From positions 186,001 to 250,000 of the forward strand of contig NZ_WNZW01000005.1 in NCBI RefSeq assembly GCF_009725165.1: DNA of 64,000 bases, given 5' to 3'. The notes below the pieces were generated by a model, which had not been told where the DNA came from, ran no database searches, and saw only the letters and a list, made by a program, of their open reading frames with translations. The first letter of the stretch is position 1; each line of letters opens with the position of its first letter. This document shows, one piece after another, positions 46,727-55,634 of the stretch. The translations under genes were made by a program, and so were the position numbers. The stretch is from Paenibacillus woosongensis. Its GTDB lineage: Bacteria > Bacillota > Bacilli > Paenibacillales > Paenibacillaceae.

Positions 46727-49700
46727 ATGGAATCAAGCAAATATATTTTTAAAAAGCTTACTCCTATTAATGATGCCGATCTGAAAATATACGAAGATGC
46801 CCTTAATTTTGTATTCCAAGAAAATGACTTGAAAAATGTAGCAATAACTGGTCCATATAGTGCTGGGAAAAGTAGTGTTTTGGAGACTTATAAAGCCAGG
46901 CAACCTGATAAAAGATTTTTAAATATATCCCTGGCTCATTTTGATTCAGGTAGTCATGAATTGGATAGTCAAGAGGATAGAGATAATAATGGAACTGTTA
47001 AAGGGATACAAAATCATGATGCAGTATTGGAGGGGAAGATACTAAATCAATTAATTCATCAGATAAATCCTAATGATATTCCCCAGACTCATTTTAAGGT
47101 GAAAAAGAAATTATCTAAGTTCAAAATGTTCTTAACTACGGTTCTATTTGCTTTTGTTATTATACTATTACTGTACATGGTTAGATTTACTGATTGGCGT
47201 CATTTTGTATTGAACTCATCCGATACATGGTTGAAAAATTTTTTAACATTTACTACTAATGATACAACAGTGGTAATCGGGGGGATTATTTGCGTTTCTA
47301 TCTTTATGTATCTCTTATTCATGACAATTCAGATGATTCGATATAACAAGTTTTTGTTTAAAAAGCTGAAGATACAGGGAAATGAGATTGAAATATTTGA
47401 GGAAGCGAATGAATCTTACTTTGATAAATATCTCAATGAGGTTTTATATCTTTTTGAAAATGCTAATGCGGAAGTTATCGTATTTGAAGACATGGATCGA
47501 TTCGATAGTAATCAAATCTTTCAAAAGTTACGAGAGATTAACTGGCTTATAAATAAGAAATCGAACCAGGTAATACGTTTTTTTTACCTACTTCGTGATG
47601 ATACATTTTCTTCTAAAGATCGAACCAAATTTTTCGATTTTATTATTCCCATCGTACCAATTGTCGATGGTTCAAACTCGTATGATCAATTTATCAGTCA
47701 TTTCAAAGAAGGCAGGATATTGGACAAATTTGATCGGCAGTTTTTGCAAGGACTGTCGTTATATATTGACGATATGCGTATTCTAAAAAATATATACAAT
47801 GAGTATCTTATTTATCATGACCGTATCCAAACTACAGAATTAAACAATGATAAGCTACTTGCCATTATTGCATATAAGAATATTTTCCCAAGGGACTTTA
47901 GTCAATTACAGCTTGGTGCAGGATTTGTTCACAATCTATTTTTCAATAAATCAACTTTCATTAGTTCTGAAGTACAAAAACATGAGTTGAAAATACAAGA
48001 AAAAAAGACAAGAATTAAAGATGCGGAAAATGAACTGTGTAATGAAATAGATGAATTAGATGCAATTTACTTTACACATTCACAAGCCCTAGAAGTAAAT
48101 AACAAAAGGGAAAGTCAGTTTAACTCTAGAGCAGATTTTATACGAGAAATGAAAAATAATCCTGAAAATGTATACTACAGAAACTATCATGGGCAACAAT
48201 ATGATCTTGATTTTCAAAAAGAATATGAAAAGTTGTCCCAAAGTCCTGATTACGCTCGTAGAAAATCAAACATTGAAAATAAATCTTCAACCGTAATTGA
48301 AGAATTGAAAAGTGAGATTAGCCGATTAATAGAGATAAAATCTAAATTAGAAAGTAAAAAGTTGCATGAGATAATCAACAAAAGAAACATAGATGAAATT
48401 TTTAGTATAACTTTCACTAATGAAATCGGAGAAAAGTTTTTATTTAACGATGTGAAATCAAGCCCATACTTCTTTTTAATTAAGTTTTTAATTAGAAATG
48501 GGTATATCGACGAAACCTATTCGGATTACATGACATATTTCTATGAACATAGTCTAAGTAGGGTGGATAAGATATTTCTTCGTAGTGTTACTGATGAGGA
48601 CGCCAAAGAATTTTCATATAAATTAAAGGATCATGCTCTAGTCGTTTCGCGATTAAGGGAAATTGACTATGATCGCGAGGAAATACTAAATTTTGGGTTA
48701 TTGGGCTATTTGTTAAAAACTCAAAATCCCCACCTAACCAGAATATTAACTCAGCTTAAAAAGAAAAAACGATTAGATTTTATTTCACAGTTTTGGGCTA
48801 CAAGTGAAGAAAAACGCTCATTTGTAGTTGAATTAAATAAAACTTGGCCAGGTATTTTCAAGGAAATACTAAATAGTGATTACTTTTCTGAATATCAAAA
48901 ACAGCAGTACGCGCTCGACACAATACATTATTCCTCAATGGAAATTATAGACGAATTGAATAATGAGGAATGTATGACGAGGTATATATCGAATAATAAA
49001 GAGTTTCTTAACGTTCCGGAACCTGAAATAGATAAAATAATTTCAAGTCTACAACTACTAAATGTCAAATTTAACCAGATCAATTTTTCAAAAGCAAATT
49101 CATTACTATTTATGGAAGCTTATAAAGCTGATCTATATGAAATAAACATATTTATGGTCTCGCTCATTCTAAACAAAGTGTATGCGCTCCAAGAAAATGA
49201 TGACTATATACATAAAAATTATACTCTATTAGTATCACGACCACAGGAGAGCATTGTGAAATATGTGAAAGCCAATATCAGTGATTATTTGGAGTTGATT
49301 CTTAAAAACTGCAATTTAAAAATAACAGATGAACTTTTTGCAGCACTTGAAATTATTAATAACCCAGAAATTAATATAGAATATCGAATCACGTACATTA
49401 AGTATCTCCAAACAGAAATTGAAAAACTTGATAGCATAAATGATGAGGAATTATGGCCTGCACTATTACAATTTGGAAATCTTAGATATTCAGAGTTTAA
49501 TATTCTGCAATACTATTATAAATCAGGTAATGGATTGGATGATATTTTAATCAATTTTATCAATTCCAATCCAACTGATTTACGCATTAATTATGAGATC
49601 TTGTGTGAGGACTTTGGTCAAGAAAAGGCCGATGCTTTCATAGATGATATTATACAATGTGACAAACTAATAAACGAAAAATATGAGTCATTAGTCAAAG

Positions 49701-50476
49701 AATTTGGCACATATTACGAATCATTCACATTTGAAAGTATTCCAGATAACATGATCAGGCTTTTAATAATGCATGGATTAATTATGATGAATGAAACGAA
49801 CTTACAATTCTTTAGAGAGAACTACATAGGTTCGCAGGTTGAGCACTTTATACTTATTAACATTGAAACGTATACTAATGAAGTAATCAATCAAGACAAC
49901 TTTATAGTATCAGAAATTATTAGTTTGATAGATAAAGAAATTTCTGATACACATAAGATTAAATTAATTGAATTGATATCTGATCCGATATCAATAAGTG
50001 GAAAACGGTATTCAGAAGCAGTTAAGTCACATATTTTAAAGCACAATTTTAATATCGAAGATCTAAATGATTTGATAATGAATTATGATATAAGTAGTCC
50101 TAGCTTGAAAAGACTAATTATCTCTATATTTTCAGATCATGTTGATCAAATCACAACAAAAGGATTTGATGTTTCATTTAGTCTTTTAAAAGAGCTTCTC
50201 CAAATGGACGAAATGGTTCGAGGGGACAAGTCCAAATTATTTATTTCCCTTCTTAGCAAGCTCAATGAGAGACAAGTTTATGACTGTTTAGAAATTTTGG
50301 AAAGGGCAGACCTTTTAGGATTGTTCTCCGGTAAGAGACCTAAACTAGAACAAACAGAGGAAAATTATAAGATTCTAACAATTTTCCAAAATAAAAAGTG
50401 GATATCGGGGTTTGATGTTGAAAAGACTGATCCAAACTATTACCGAGCTATTGGTCGAAAAACCGCAATTAAGTAA
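46727..50476 (+). CDS. YobI-type membrane-associated P-loop NTPase
   Basis: This 1249-residue protein has Walker A TGPYSAGKSS at residues 41-50, two hydrophobic segments (MFLTTVLFAFVIILLLYMV near residue 128 and TTVVIGGIICVSIFMYLLF near 180), and Walker B VIVFEDMDRFDSNQIF near 248. RFFYLLRDDTF and KFFDFIIPIVPIVDGSN follow, as in the KAP/STAND-like NTPase group. The rest is about 800 residues of helical, repeat-like sequence that could sense a target. The layout matches the YobI family of Bacillus, which I recall as predicted conflict/defence ATPases. It stands alone on the forward strand, is strongly AT-rich, and starts after GTGAGGATG. Confidence 0.78.
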   Translation: MESSKYIFKKLTPINDADLKIYEDALNFVFQENDLKNVAITGPYSAGKSSVLETYKARQPDKRFLNISLAHFDSGSHELDSQEDRDNNGTVKGIQNHDAVLEGKILNQLIHQINPNDIPQTHFKVKKKLSKFKMFLTTVLFAFVIILLLYMVRFTDWRHFVLNSSDTWLKNFLTFTTNDTTVVIGGIICVSIFMYLLFMTIQMIRYNKFLFKKLKIQGNEIEIFEEANESYFDKYLNEVLYLFENANAEVIVFEDMDRFDSNQIFQKLREINWLINKKSNQVIRFFYLLRDDTFSSKDRTKFFDFIIPIVPIVDGSNSYDQFISHFKEGRILDKFDRQFLQGLSLYIDDMRILKNIYNEYLIYHDRIQTTELNNDKLLAIIAYKNIFPRDFSQLQLGAGFVHNLFFNKSTFISSEVQKHELKIQEKKTRIKDAENELCNEIDELDAIYFTHSQALEVNNKRESQFNSRADFIREMKNNPENVYYRNYHGQQYDLDFQKEYEKLSQSPDYARRKSNIENKSSTVIEELKSEISRLIEIKSKLESKKLHEIINKRNIDEIFSITFTNEIGEKFLFNDVKSSPYFFLIKFLIRNGYIDETYSDYMTYFYEHSLSRVDKIFLRSVTDEDAKEFSYKLKDHALVVSRLREIDYDREEILNFGLLGYLLKTQNPHLTRILTQLKKKKRLDFISQFWATSEEKRSFVVELNKTWPGIFKEILNSDYFSEYQKQQYALDTIHYSSMEIIDELNNEECMTRYISNNKEFLNVPEPEIDKIISSLQLLNVKFNQINFSKANSLLFMEAYKADLYEINIFMVSLILNKVYALQENDDYIHKNYTLLVSRPQESIVKYVKANISDYLELILKNCNLKITDELFAALEIINNPEINIEYRITYIKYLQTEIEKLDSINDEELWPALLQFGNLRYSEFNILQYYYKSGNGLDDILINFINSNPTDLRINYEILCEDFGQEKADAFIDDIIQCDKLINEKYESLVKEFGTYYESFTFESIPDNMIRLLIMHGLIMMNETNLQFFRENYIGSQVEHFILINIETYTNEVINQDNFIVSEIISLIDKEISDTHKIKLIELISDPISISGKRYSEAVKSHILKHNFNIEDLNDLIMNYDISSPSLKRLIISIFSDHVDQITTKGFDVSFSLLKELLQMDEMVRGDKSKLFISLLSKLNERQVYDCLEILERADLLGLFSGKRPKLEQTEENYKILTIFQNKKWISGFDVEKTDPNYYRAIGRKTAIK

Positions 50477-50523
50477 TAGACAGTTTTTATGATCCGATTT
50501 TATATTTTTAAGATACAAAGAAG

Positions 50524-50538
50524 AGGGCCACTGGCCCT
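50524..50538. terminator. Small hairpin between converging genes
   Basis: AGGGCC-ACT-GGCCCT, overlapping the stop codon of the reverse-strand gene and followed by TTATTT. Probably a weak terminator usable from both sides. Confidence 0.5.
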
Positions 50539-50810
50539 TATTTCATTTGAATATGTAATTCATTAAAAAGATATAGTGCATCTTTAAAACCTTGTAGATA
50601 TATTTTACTTTCCAAAACAGTTTGCAATGAAGTTAGGGTATCTTCATAAAGAAATAGGGTATGTCGAAGGTTATCGGGAAGCGATTCTCGAATTAATTCT
50701 AGATACTGTTCACAATCAGAAGAAAATTGTTTAATATCCGAATTTGAGTATAGCGTCTCTATACGGTTTCGAATTAAAGGATCAGCTAAAACTTCTAAGG
50801 ATTCAATCAA
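50538..50810 (-). CDS. Small helical protein of unknown function
   Basis: About 90 residues, mostly helical, ending LQGFKDALYLFNELHIQMK. It resembles the small DUF6809-like proteins that often occur in mobile DNA, but that is from memory. The best start is a TTG at 50810, six bases after AGAGGAGGT; the ATG at 50828 places that ribosome site inside the coding region. It is the only reverse-strand gene in the island and is divergent from the small XRE regulator, with which it may share a control region. Confidence 0.6.
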   Translation of the reverse strand: MIESLEVLADPLIRNRIETLYSNSDIKQFSSDCEQYLELIRESLPDNLRHTLFLYEDTLTSLQTVLESKIYLQGFKDALYLFNELHIQMK

Positions 50811-50966
50811 TGATTTACCTCCTCTCATTAACTCTATGAGGTTATTATATATCTTTATATGGTTAATTACAAGGGCGATTATTAACTCTGTAAGGTGAAA
50901 ATAATGAATCTTAATTGAAAAAAATGATTGTGAAAGATAATATATTTAGTATAGGAGGGATTCCTT

Positions 50967-51179
50967 TTGATAAAGTGTAATATTAGAGTCCTAATGGCAG
51001 AGCACCGGATCGATGATATAACAGAGTTGATGGAAAGATCAGGACTGAGTAGAAATTCGATTAACAAACTATATAAAGAAATAAATATTGAGACGACAAA
51101 ATTAGAAACATTATTCAAACTGTGCGATACATTTGGTTGCAAACTATCAGATTTAATTGAATACACACCTGATAATTAA
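50967..51179 (+). CDS. Small XRE family (Cro/CI-type) transcriptional regulator
   Basis: Seventy residues that are little more than one helix-turn-helix (MAEHRIDDITELMERSGLSRNSINKLYKE, then LFKLCDTFGCKLSDLIEY). This matches the short Cro/CI-type regulators of mobile elements. TTG start at 50967, six bases after AGGAGGGA. Divergent from the small helical protein gene; it may repress both. Element E5 follows its stop by 44 bp. Confidence 0.85.
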   Translation: MIKCNIRVLMAEHRIDDITELMERSGLSRNSINKLYKEINIETTKLETLFKLCDTFGCKLSDLIEYTPDN

Positions 51180-51222
51180 GAACATTAAACGATGTGGGGG
51201 ATACTCATAGAAGAACATCGTT

Positions 51223-51358
51223 GTATAACAATGCATCTACACAGTGGAGCGTTCGTCCCTTGGTTGTCAGGACAAAGTAGAATATTCAGACATCACACGA
51301 CCCGGCCTAAGATAACTGTCTAAGGCCGGGTCGTGTCGTAGATGTGGGAAAGTTATGC
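51223..51358 (+). repeat. attC-like element E5 (best example)
   Basis: 136 bp. The ends are GTATAAC-AATG-CATCTAC and GTAGATG-TGGGAAA-GTTATGC, that is, two nested inverted boxes with unequal spacers, as R''/L'' and L'/R' of integron attC sites. GTTATGC is also the end box of Vibrio-type repeats. Inside are TTGTC-AG-GACAA and a perfect 12-bp stem (ACGACCCGGCCT at 51297 with AGGCCGGGTCGT at 51323). The next gene starts 35 bp after it. Confidence 0.6.
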
Positions 51359-51393
51359 GGAATATCGATGAGAATAAAAGAGGGATGATAATC

Positions 51394-52212
51394 ATGGAGA
51401 CTGTAACGACTTGGGAGGAAATAGTAGATAATATTTTTCGATTGGAATCATATAGACATTCGAGTGAGTATTCTGAATATTATCTCGATAGATTAAAGAG
51501 AGGTATATGCTTTGTTGTATTTGAACGTGGGGGACGACTATTTTTTGGTCCAAGTCGTTTTATTGGATATAAAAATAATAATATTGATGTTCACACAAAT
51601 AATGAGGATAAGCACGGAGGAATAACTAATAAGGCCATTACAAAAATTATCGGATATAGCCCTCGTTATGATAACGATATAGAAAATGAATACTTAAAAT
51701 TTTGTTTGTCCAATGGAGTAACACCAACAGGATCCTTTGGGGGTAAGCGTAAATACTGGTTCTATGGAAATAGAGAAATCAAAAACTCACTCGAATCAGA
51801 TATTCAGAATATTCTAGGTTTCAATATTAAAACTGAAGAAGAGCGTCAAATACTAATCCGAATAGGCCAGGGAAATTTTCGTGCATCTTTGATTAATTTA
51901 TGGAATGGTTGCTCCGTTACTTCGTGTAAGCTAATTGATATATTACGTGCTTCTCATATTAAGCCATGGAGCGTTTCAAATGATCAAGAGAGAATGGATA
52001 AATATAATGGTTTGTTATTAGTGCCGAATTTGGATATCGTATTCGATAAAGGAATAATATCTTTTGATAATAATGGTGAAATTCTTATTTCAAATAGATA
52101 CAATCACTCTGAACTTAAACAATTGGGGATTCATAAAAACATGAAGATAGATATTAAAAATGAGAATAGAATATACCTGGATTATCATCGAAATAATATA
52201 TTTGTAGGATAA
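51394..52212 (+). CDS. HNH endonuclease
   Basis: 272 residues from the chosen start. The C-terminal half carries an HNH_2-type nuclease core: C-x4-C in GCSVTSCKL, the first His in LRASHIKPWS, and NGLLLVPNLDIVFDKGIISF, with the second catalytic positions. The N-terminal 140 residues (FIGYKNNNIDVHTNNEDKHG, IIGYSPRYDNDIENEYLKF) are not recognised and may give specificity. Solitary nucleases of this type often act in restriction of incoming DNA. Start 51394 has AGAGGG nine bases upstream; ATGs at 51355 and 51385 are also in frame. No methyltransferase lies next to it. Confidence 0.8.
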   Translation: METVTTWEEIVDNIFRLESYRHSSEYSEYYLDRLKRGICFVVFERGGRLFFGPSRFIGYKNNNIDVHTNNEDKHGGITNKAITKIIGYSPRYDNDIENEYLKFCLSNGVTPTGSFGGKRKYWFYGNREIKNSLESDIQNILGFNIKTEEERQILIRIGQGNFRASLINLWNGCSVTSCKLIDILRASHIKPWSVSNDQERMDKYNGLLLVPNLDIVFDKGIISFDNNGEILISNRYNHSELKQLGIHKNMKIDIKNENRIYLDYHRNNIFVG

Positions 52213-52501
52213 TTCGTGTGTCGGTAACTTCACTGTTAAATGGACGAAAATACGACCTAAAGACATGGAAAATTAACAACAGACTTAGTCGCAGTTTCTC
52301 CACACAAGATTCAAATTGAAAATATGAATATTTTATCCGTATGGGGAGGCTCTCAAAGAGTTCCCTAGAACTTTTGGGGACTTTAACTTATAAAACGGTT
52401 GGGTACGATGGTAACAGGCTCTACTTACTATTCCATTGCAAGGTAATGGCGCTGAGCTGGATAGTATCCAGTAAGAAGTTTTTAATGTATTAACATTAAT
52501 T
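52213..52501. other. Gene-free stretch after the HNH gene
   Basis: No coding frame or repeat element recognised. Short decayed inverted pieces (for example TGGATAGTATCCA near 52457) may be remnants of another cassette end. Confidence 0.35.
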
Positions 52502-52526
52502 AGAGACTCTGTGGAGTCTCTTTTTT
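52502..52526 (+). terminator. Rho-independent terminator
   Basis: AGAGACTC-TGTG-GAGTCTCT followed by six T; directly precedes repeat R2. Confidence 0.9.
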
Positions 52527-52625
52527 GTCGTTTCCTCTATTTTACAAATGGGCTATAATCTTGGGTAAAGAAAGTATATGGTAGTAGGAAAATAGTTGTG
52601 CCTGTGTCGTTTTGGAAAATGGAGG
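52517..52625 (+). repeat. Repeat R2, terminator tail plus promoter-like sequence (second copy)
   Basis: Shares TTTTGTCGTTTCCT and TTTACAAATGGGCTATAATC, then TTGGGTAAAG, with R1. Its downstream part (TAGTAGGAAAATAG and TGTGCCTGTGTC) matches R3. TATAAT is 17 bases from TTTCCT. Gene-free; upstream of the TIR gene, which it could drive. Confidence 0.7.
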
Positions 52626-52760
52626 GAGAGGTTCGCGAATCCCACGCAAATATGGGAATAGGTGAAGTTCGACAAATATACATCGTGAAAAGGAGCTCAT
52701 GAAGTTCGCAAAAAAGAAGTTAGGTAAAATTGTTTATAAATTTCAAGAAGGAGAATCAAG

Positions 52761-53600
52761 ATGACAAAACAACTTGAAAGAAATTATGTATGGGAATGTG
52801 ATTTTGGTGAGAGAACACATTTGAAACCTATTATTAAAAAATTGTTGGATGAGCAAGACGCTTCTTCACTTCAAATGGTCAGTTTAATGGTTAATCATAA
52901 TGTTTATAATCTAGAGTTTTTTATAGTATTTAGTTATGATAATCCAATAATTGGACAAATAGACCGAATGAAAGATATGATGATCGGCTCAGGAGTTCGA
53001 TATAGACCAGATATTACATATGATGAGTTATTTTCAGAATTAGAGCATAGTCGCTTTAATCTCATGACACTAATTGATTCTCAACAAGTTGATGTTATGT
53101 ACGATCAAAACTTTCAATATATAGAAAGAAGAGAGGTTGCAAAGATTATTTCAATGAGACCACTTGGTAAGAAGCTGCCGGTTTTTATTAGCCACACGTC
53201 TAAGAATAAACCATTTGTTGAAGAGATTATAGCTTACTTAAATGCTGCAAACTTACCAGTTTGGTATGACGATATTAATATCGATTTTGGTGAATCTATC
53301 GTAAATAAAGTGCAAGAAGGTATTAAAGATTCTGGTGCGGTGATTTTTTGGGTTACTAACGATTTCCTTAAATCTAATTGGTGTCAGATCGAAATGGAAT
53401 CATTTTTGGCAAGATTAGCAGGGAAAAACGATATATTGATCTTAACTATTGTATTTGAAGATGTAAACATAGATGAATTGCCTTTGTTTATCGTAGGGAG
53501 AAAGTTTTTGAAAGTTTCTTCTACTGATACAATTAATCAAATTGCCATGAAGTTAATTCCAACGCTACAGAAATATTTTAAAGAAAAAATGATAAATTGA
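52761..53600 (+). CDS. TIR-domain protein with unrecognised N-terminal domain
   Basis: 279 residues. The C-terminal 145 form a TIR domain: box 1 PVFISHTSKNKPFVEEI, LPVWYDDINIDFGESIVNKV, and WCQIEMESFLARL with the glutamate that is catalytic in bacterial TIR NADases. The first 135 residues are not recognised; they are soluble and contain LEFFIVFSYDNPIIG and VRYRPDITYDELF. No adjacent partner gene such as a sensor, Argonaute or cyclase. By analogy with Thoeris- or TIR-STAND-like systems it may deplete NAD+ during phage infection, but that is inference. AGAAGGAGA is six bases upstream of the ATG. Confidence 0.85.
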   Translation: MTKQLERNYVWECDFGERTHLKPIIKKLLDEQDASSLQMVSLMVNHNVYNLEFFIVFSYDNPIIGQIDRMKDMMIGSGVRYRPDITYDELFSELEHSRFNLMTLIDSQQVDVMYDQNFQYIERREVAKIISMRPLGKKLPVFISHTSKNKPFVEEIIAYLNAANLPVWYDDINIDFGESIVNKVQEGIKDSGAVIFWVTNDFLKSNWCQIEMESFLARLAGKNDILILTIVFEDVNIDELPLFIVGRKFLKVSSTDTINQIAMKLIPTLQKYFKEKMIN

Positions 53601-53625
53601 AGTAAATTGAGGGTGAGGCATCTAT

Positions 53626-53772
53626 ATATAACACCGTATCTACATTGCGGGCTACGACCTTGATTCGCAAGAAGCAGTAAGCAGAAGCTCACAACCCTAA
53701 GAGGCTAGTCTGTCGGATCCGGTTGCTATCGCTCTTTAAGCATCTCGGGTTCGTGAATACAAGACATTAGAT
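53626..53772 (+). repeat. attC-like element E6
   Basis: Begins ATATAACACCGTATCTAC and ends GTGAATACAAGACATTAGAT, with related blocks in the same order as E3. The left end keeps TAAC; the right box is ATTAGAT instead of GTTAGAC. It lies 26 bp after the TIR stop codon. The next gene starts 108 bp later. Confidence 0.5.
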
Positions 53773-53879
53773 AAAATCGCCAATATTTTCAGGAATGTTC
53801 AAGGAGGTAATTAATAATAATCAGGTGAATTTTTATTTACAACAAAATAAAAGTCGATCAGGAGGACAAGTGAATTACT

Positions 53880-54710
53880 ATGAGATTTGATTTGAGAACT
53901 ATTGATGGAACAAAAAAATTCTTAATAGATTGGCTTGGCGTTGATGAAAATATATTGATGAATTATGTAATATGTAATTGTAATGAAATTGATGTGAATG
54001 ATTTTTGTGAAGTGCATGGTATAAATCTAAATGAGGTAGAGACAGATCACTTAACATATGTCGCATCTCACGTTACAACTTGTACAGACGAACTGGAATC
54101 AATTAAGAAACATGGTTTGATGAACTTACAGTTAGCTTTAACATTATCAACACCTCTAAATATCTATTTAAGGAGTCATGGAATTGAATTCGACATAGGA
54201 AACCAAATTATGAGGGTAGGAAGCGAAAGCTATGATGTTAGTTATAATAGCGACTCATACAATGGTTTTCTAGATAGTGAATCTTTTAAAAGCAAGCTAA
54301 AAGATATTGGGCATAAGCTATTCTATGATAATCAAATATCGGCTTTCCTAGCAATGGAAGGTGATAAAGAATATGGTGGGTACGTTCATCAACGACCAGA
54401 GTTCCTATTTAATGTTTCTAAAGTAAGTAAAAGAAATTTGGAATATGATTGGACGAAAAAATCTAAAGCTTTTGTTTTAGAGTATGAAGAGAAGTTTGAG
54501 AATTTTGAATGGTTTACATTCTATGAAAATGAGGATGAATATCACGATGACTATTTTAGAAATGAACATAAAAAGTGGCTTATTTCAAAATCATTATACA
54601 GATTATGGAATGACTTTTTCTATAATGATGTGAAAGAAGAGTATGCATATATGAAATCTTCATATGTAATACCTTGGAAGAACATAATTAATATAAGAGA
54701 GATTGTTTAA
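53880..54710 (+). CDS. Unknown protein, possibly ADP-ribosyltransferase-like
   Basis: 276 residues, not recognised as a named family. The segment YVASHVTTCTDELESIKKHG followed by LMNLQLAL resembles the opening of ART-fold domains (His-x-Thr, then a helix ending in xxGL). Later blocks are YGGYVHQRPEFLFNVS and FVLEYEEKF. That resemblance is weak. Acidic, soluble, AT-rich. AGGAGGAC lies about twelve bases before the ATG. Single gene between elements E6 and E7. Confidence 0.6.
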   Translation: MRFDLRTIDGTKKFLIDWLGVDENILMNYVICNCNEIDVNDFCEVHGINLNEVETDHLTYVASHVTTCTDELESIKKHGLMNLQLALTLSTPLNIYLRSHGIEFDIGNQIMRVGSESYDVSYNSDSYNGFLDSESFKSKLKDIGHKLFYDNQISAFLAMEGDKEYGGYVHQRPEFLFNVSKVSKRNLEYDWTKKSKAFVLEYEEKFENFEWFTFYENEDEYHDDYFRNEHKKWLISKSLYRLWNDFFYNDVKEEYAYMKSSYVIPWKNIINIREIV

Positions 54711-54780
54711 AATATCCGTAATACATACTTTAAGCATGATCAATGAACTGAAAAGATATTTTGGGCTAAATCGAGAGAAG

Positions 54781-54937
54781 CAGTAACATCATCTAGCACC
54801 GTATTCTGGCATCAAATCTACCACTCCTTGGTTGTCAAATGTATAATCATGGAAGAAGCTGAGAGAACAAATGACCTTGCCTAAGATAAGATCTATCTAA
54901 GGCCGGGTTGCGTCGTAAATATGGGAGAGTGTTTCAG
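54781..54937 (+). repeat. attC-like element E7 and decayed neighbour
   Basis: AGTAACATCATCTAGC at the left resembles E5 (TAACAATGCATCTAC). The interior CCTTGGTTGTC, ATAATCATGGAAGA and TGCCTAAGATAA...ATCTAAGGCCGGG match E4 and E5. The right end GTCGTAAATATGGGAGAGTGTTTCAG aligns with GTCGTAGATGTGGGAAAGTTATGC of E5. A partial second copy (ATATAACTG, then CCCTAAGATAAAGC) follows at about 54955-55005 with no gene between. Confidence 0.5.
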
Positions 54938-55070
54938 AATTTATGGACTTGGTATATAACTGAAAGAGCTTCGATGGCAGATACATTCCCTAAGATAAAG
55001 CTATCCAAAGGAAATGGACATCTCTGAGTACATTGAGGTTAGGCGAAAGTCCTTAATAAGGAGTTATTCA

Positions 55071-55607
55071 ATGAAGATAGAACCTAACAAAGAATTTGCT
55101 TGTAAATTAAGTATCATGCTTGATAGTAAATTAATCTGGTATAAGCACTTCCAGTTGTTTTGTGATGATATAATTCTTGAATATACAAAACCACCGTATT
55201 GGATAATTGAATTAGCAACAGTGCGCTTTCAAGGAAGTGCTATCGAAATAGTCAACAAATATATCAATTCAGAACCATTTATTGATTTTTATAATAGTAA
55301 TTTGTTTGATCAATACATTGCTTGTTTGTACATAAAGTACGATCGAAGAGAAATATCTTGGGCTAGTTTTCTACTTACGTCTGGACAATATGCTGACAAT
55401 TGCCAAAGTGTGAAAGAACCATGTGAATACTTTTTTGATTTATTAACTGAGTATGAGGACTCTGACTTCAATATTGACCTCGAATATAAACAAAAAGCAG
55501 AGATACAAAATAAATTCTCTCAGGAAATCAAAGAAATACAAGCTGTTTATGATGTATTTAGGGGTTATTACAAACAGTTCATTAATAAGGAAAGAAATAC
55601 ACCTTAG
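55071..55607 (+). CDS. Unknown protein of 178 residues
   Basis: Function not recognised. Soluble, mixed helix and strand, with many aromatic residues (PPYWIIELATVRFQG, YIACLYIKYDRREISW). The size and composition would suit an immunity protein, but no toxin is adjacent. Start at 55071, because AAGGAG lies seven bases upstream; the frame is open from 55014, where the spacing is poor. Confidence 0.6.
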   Translation: MKIEPNKEFACKLSIMLDSKLIWYKHFQLFCDDIILEYTKPPYWIIELATVRFQGSAIEIVNKYINSEPFIDFYNSNLFDQYIACLYIKYDRREISWASFLLTSGQYADNCQSVKEPCEYFFDLLTEYEDSDFNIDLEYKQKAEIQNKFSQEIKEIQAVYDVFRGYYKQFINKERNTP

Positions 55608-55634
55608 TAGGGATTACGAAGAAGAAGGGCCTGC

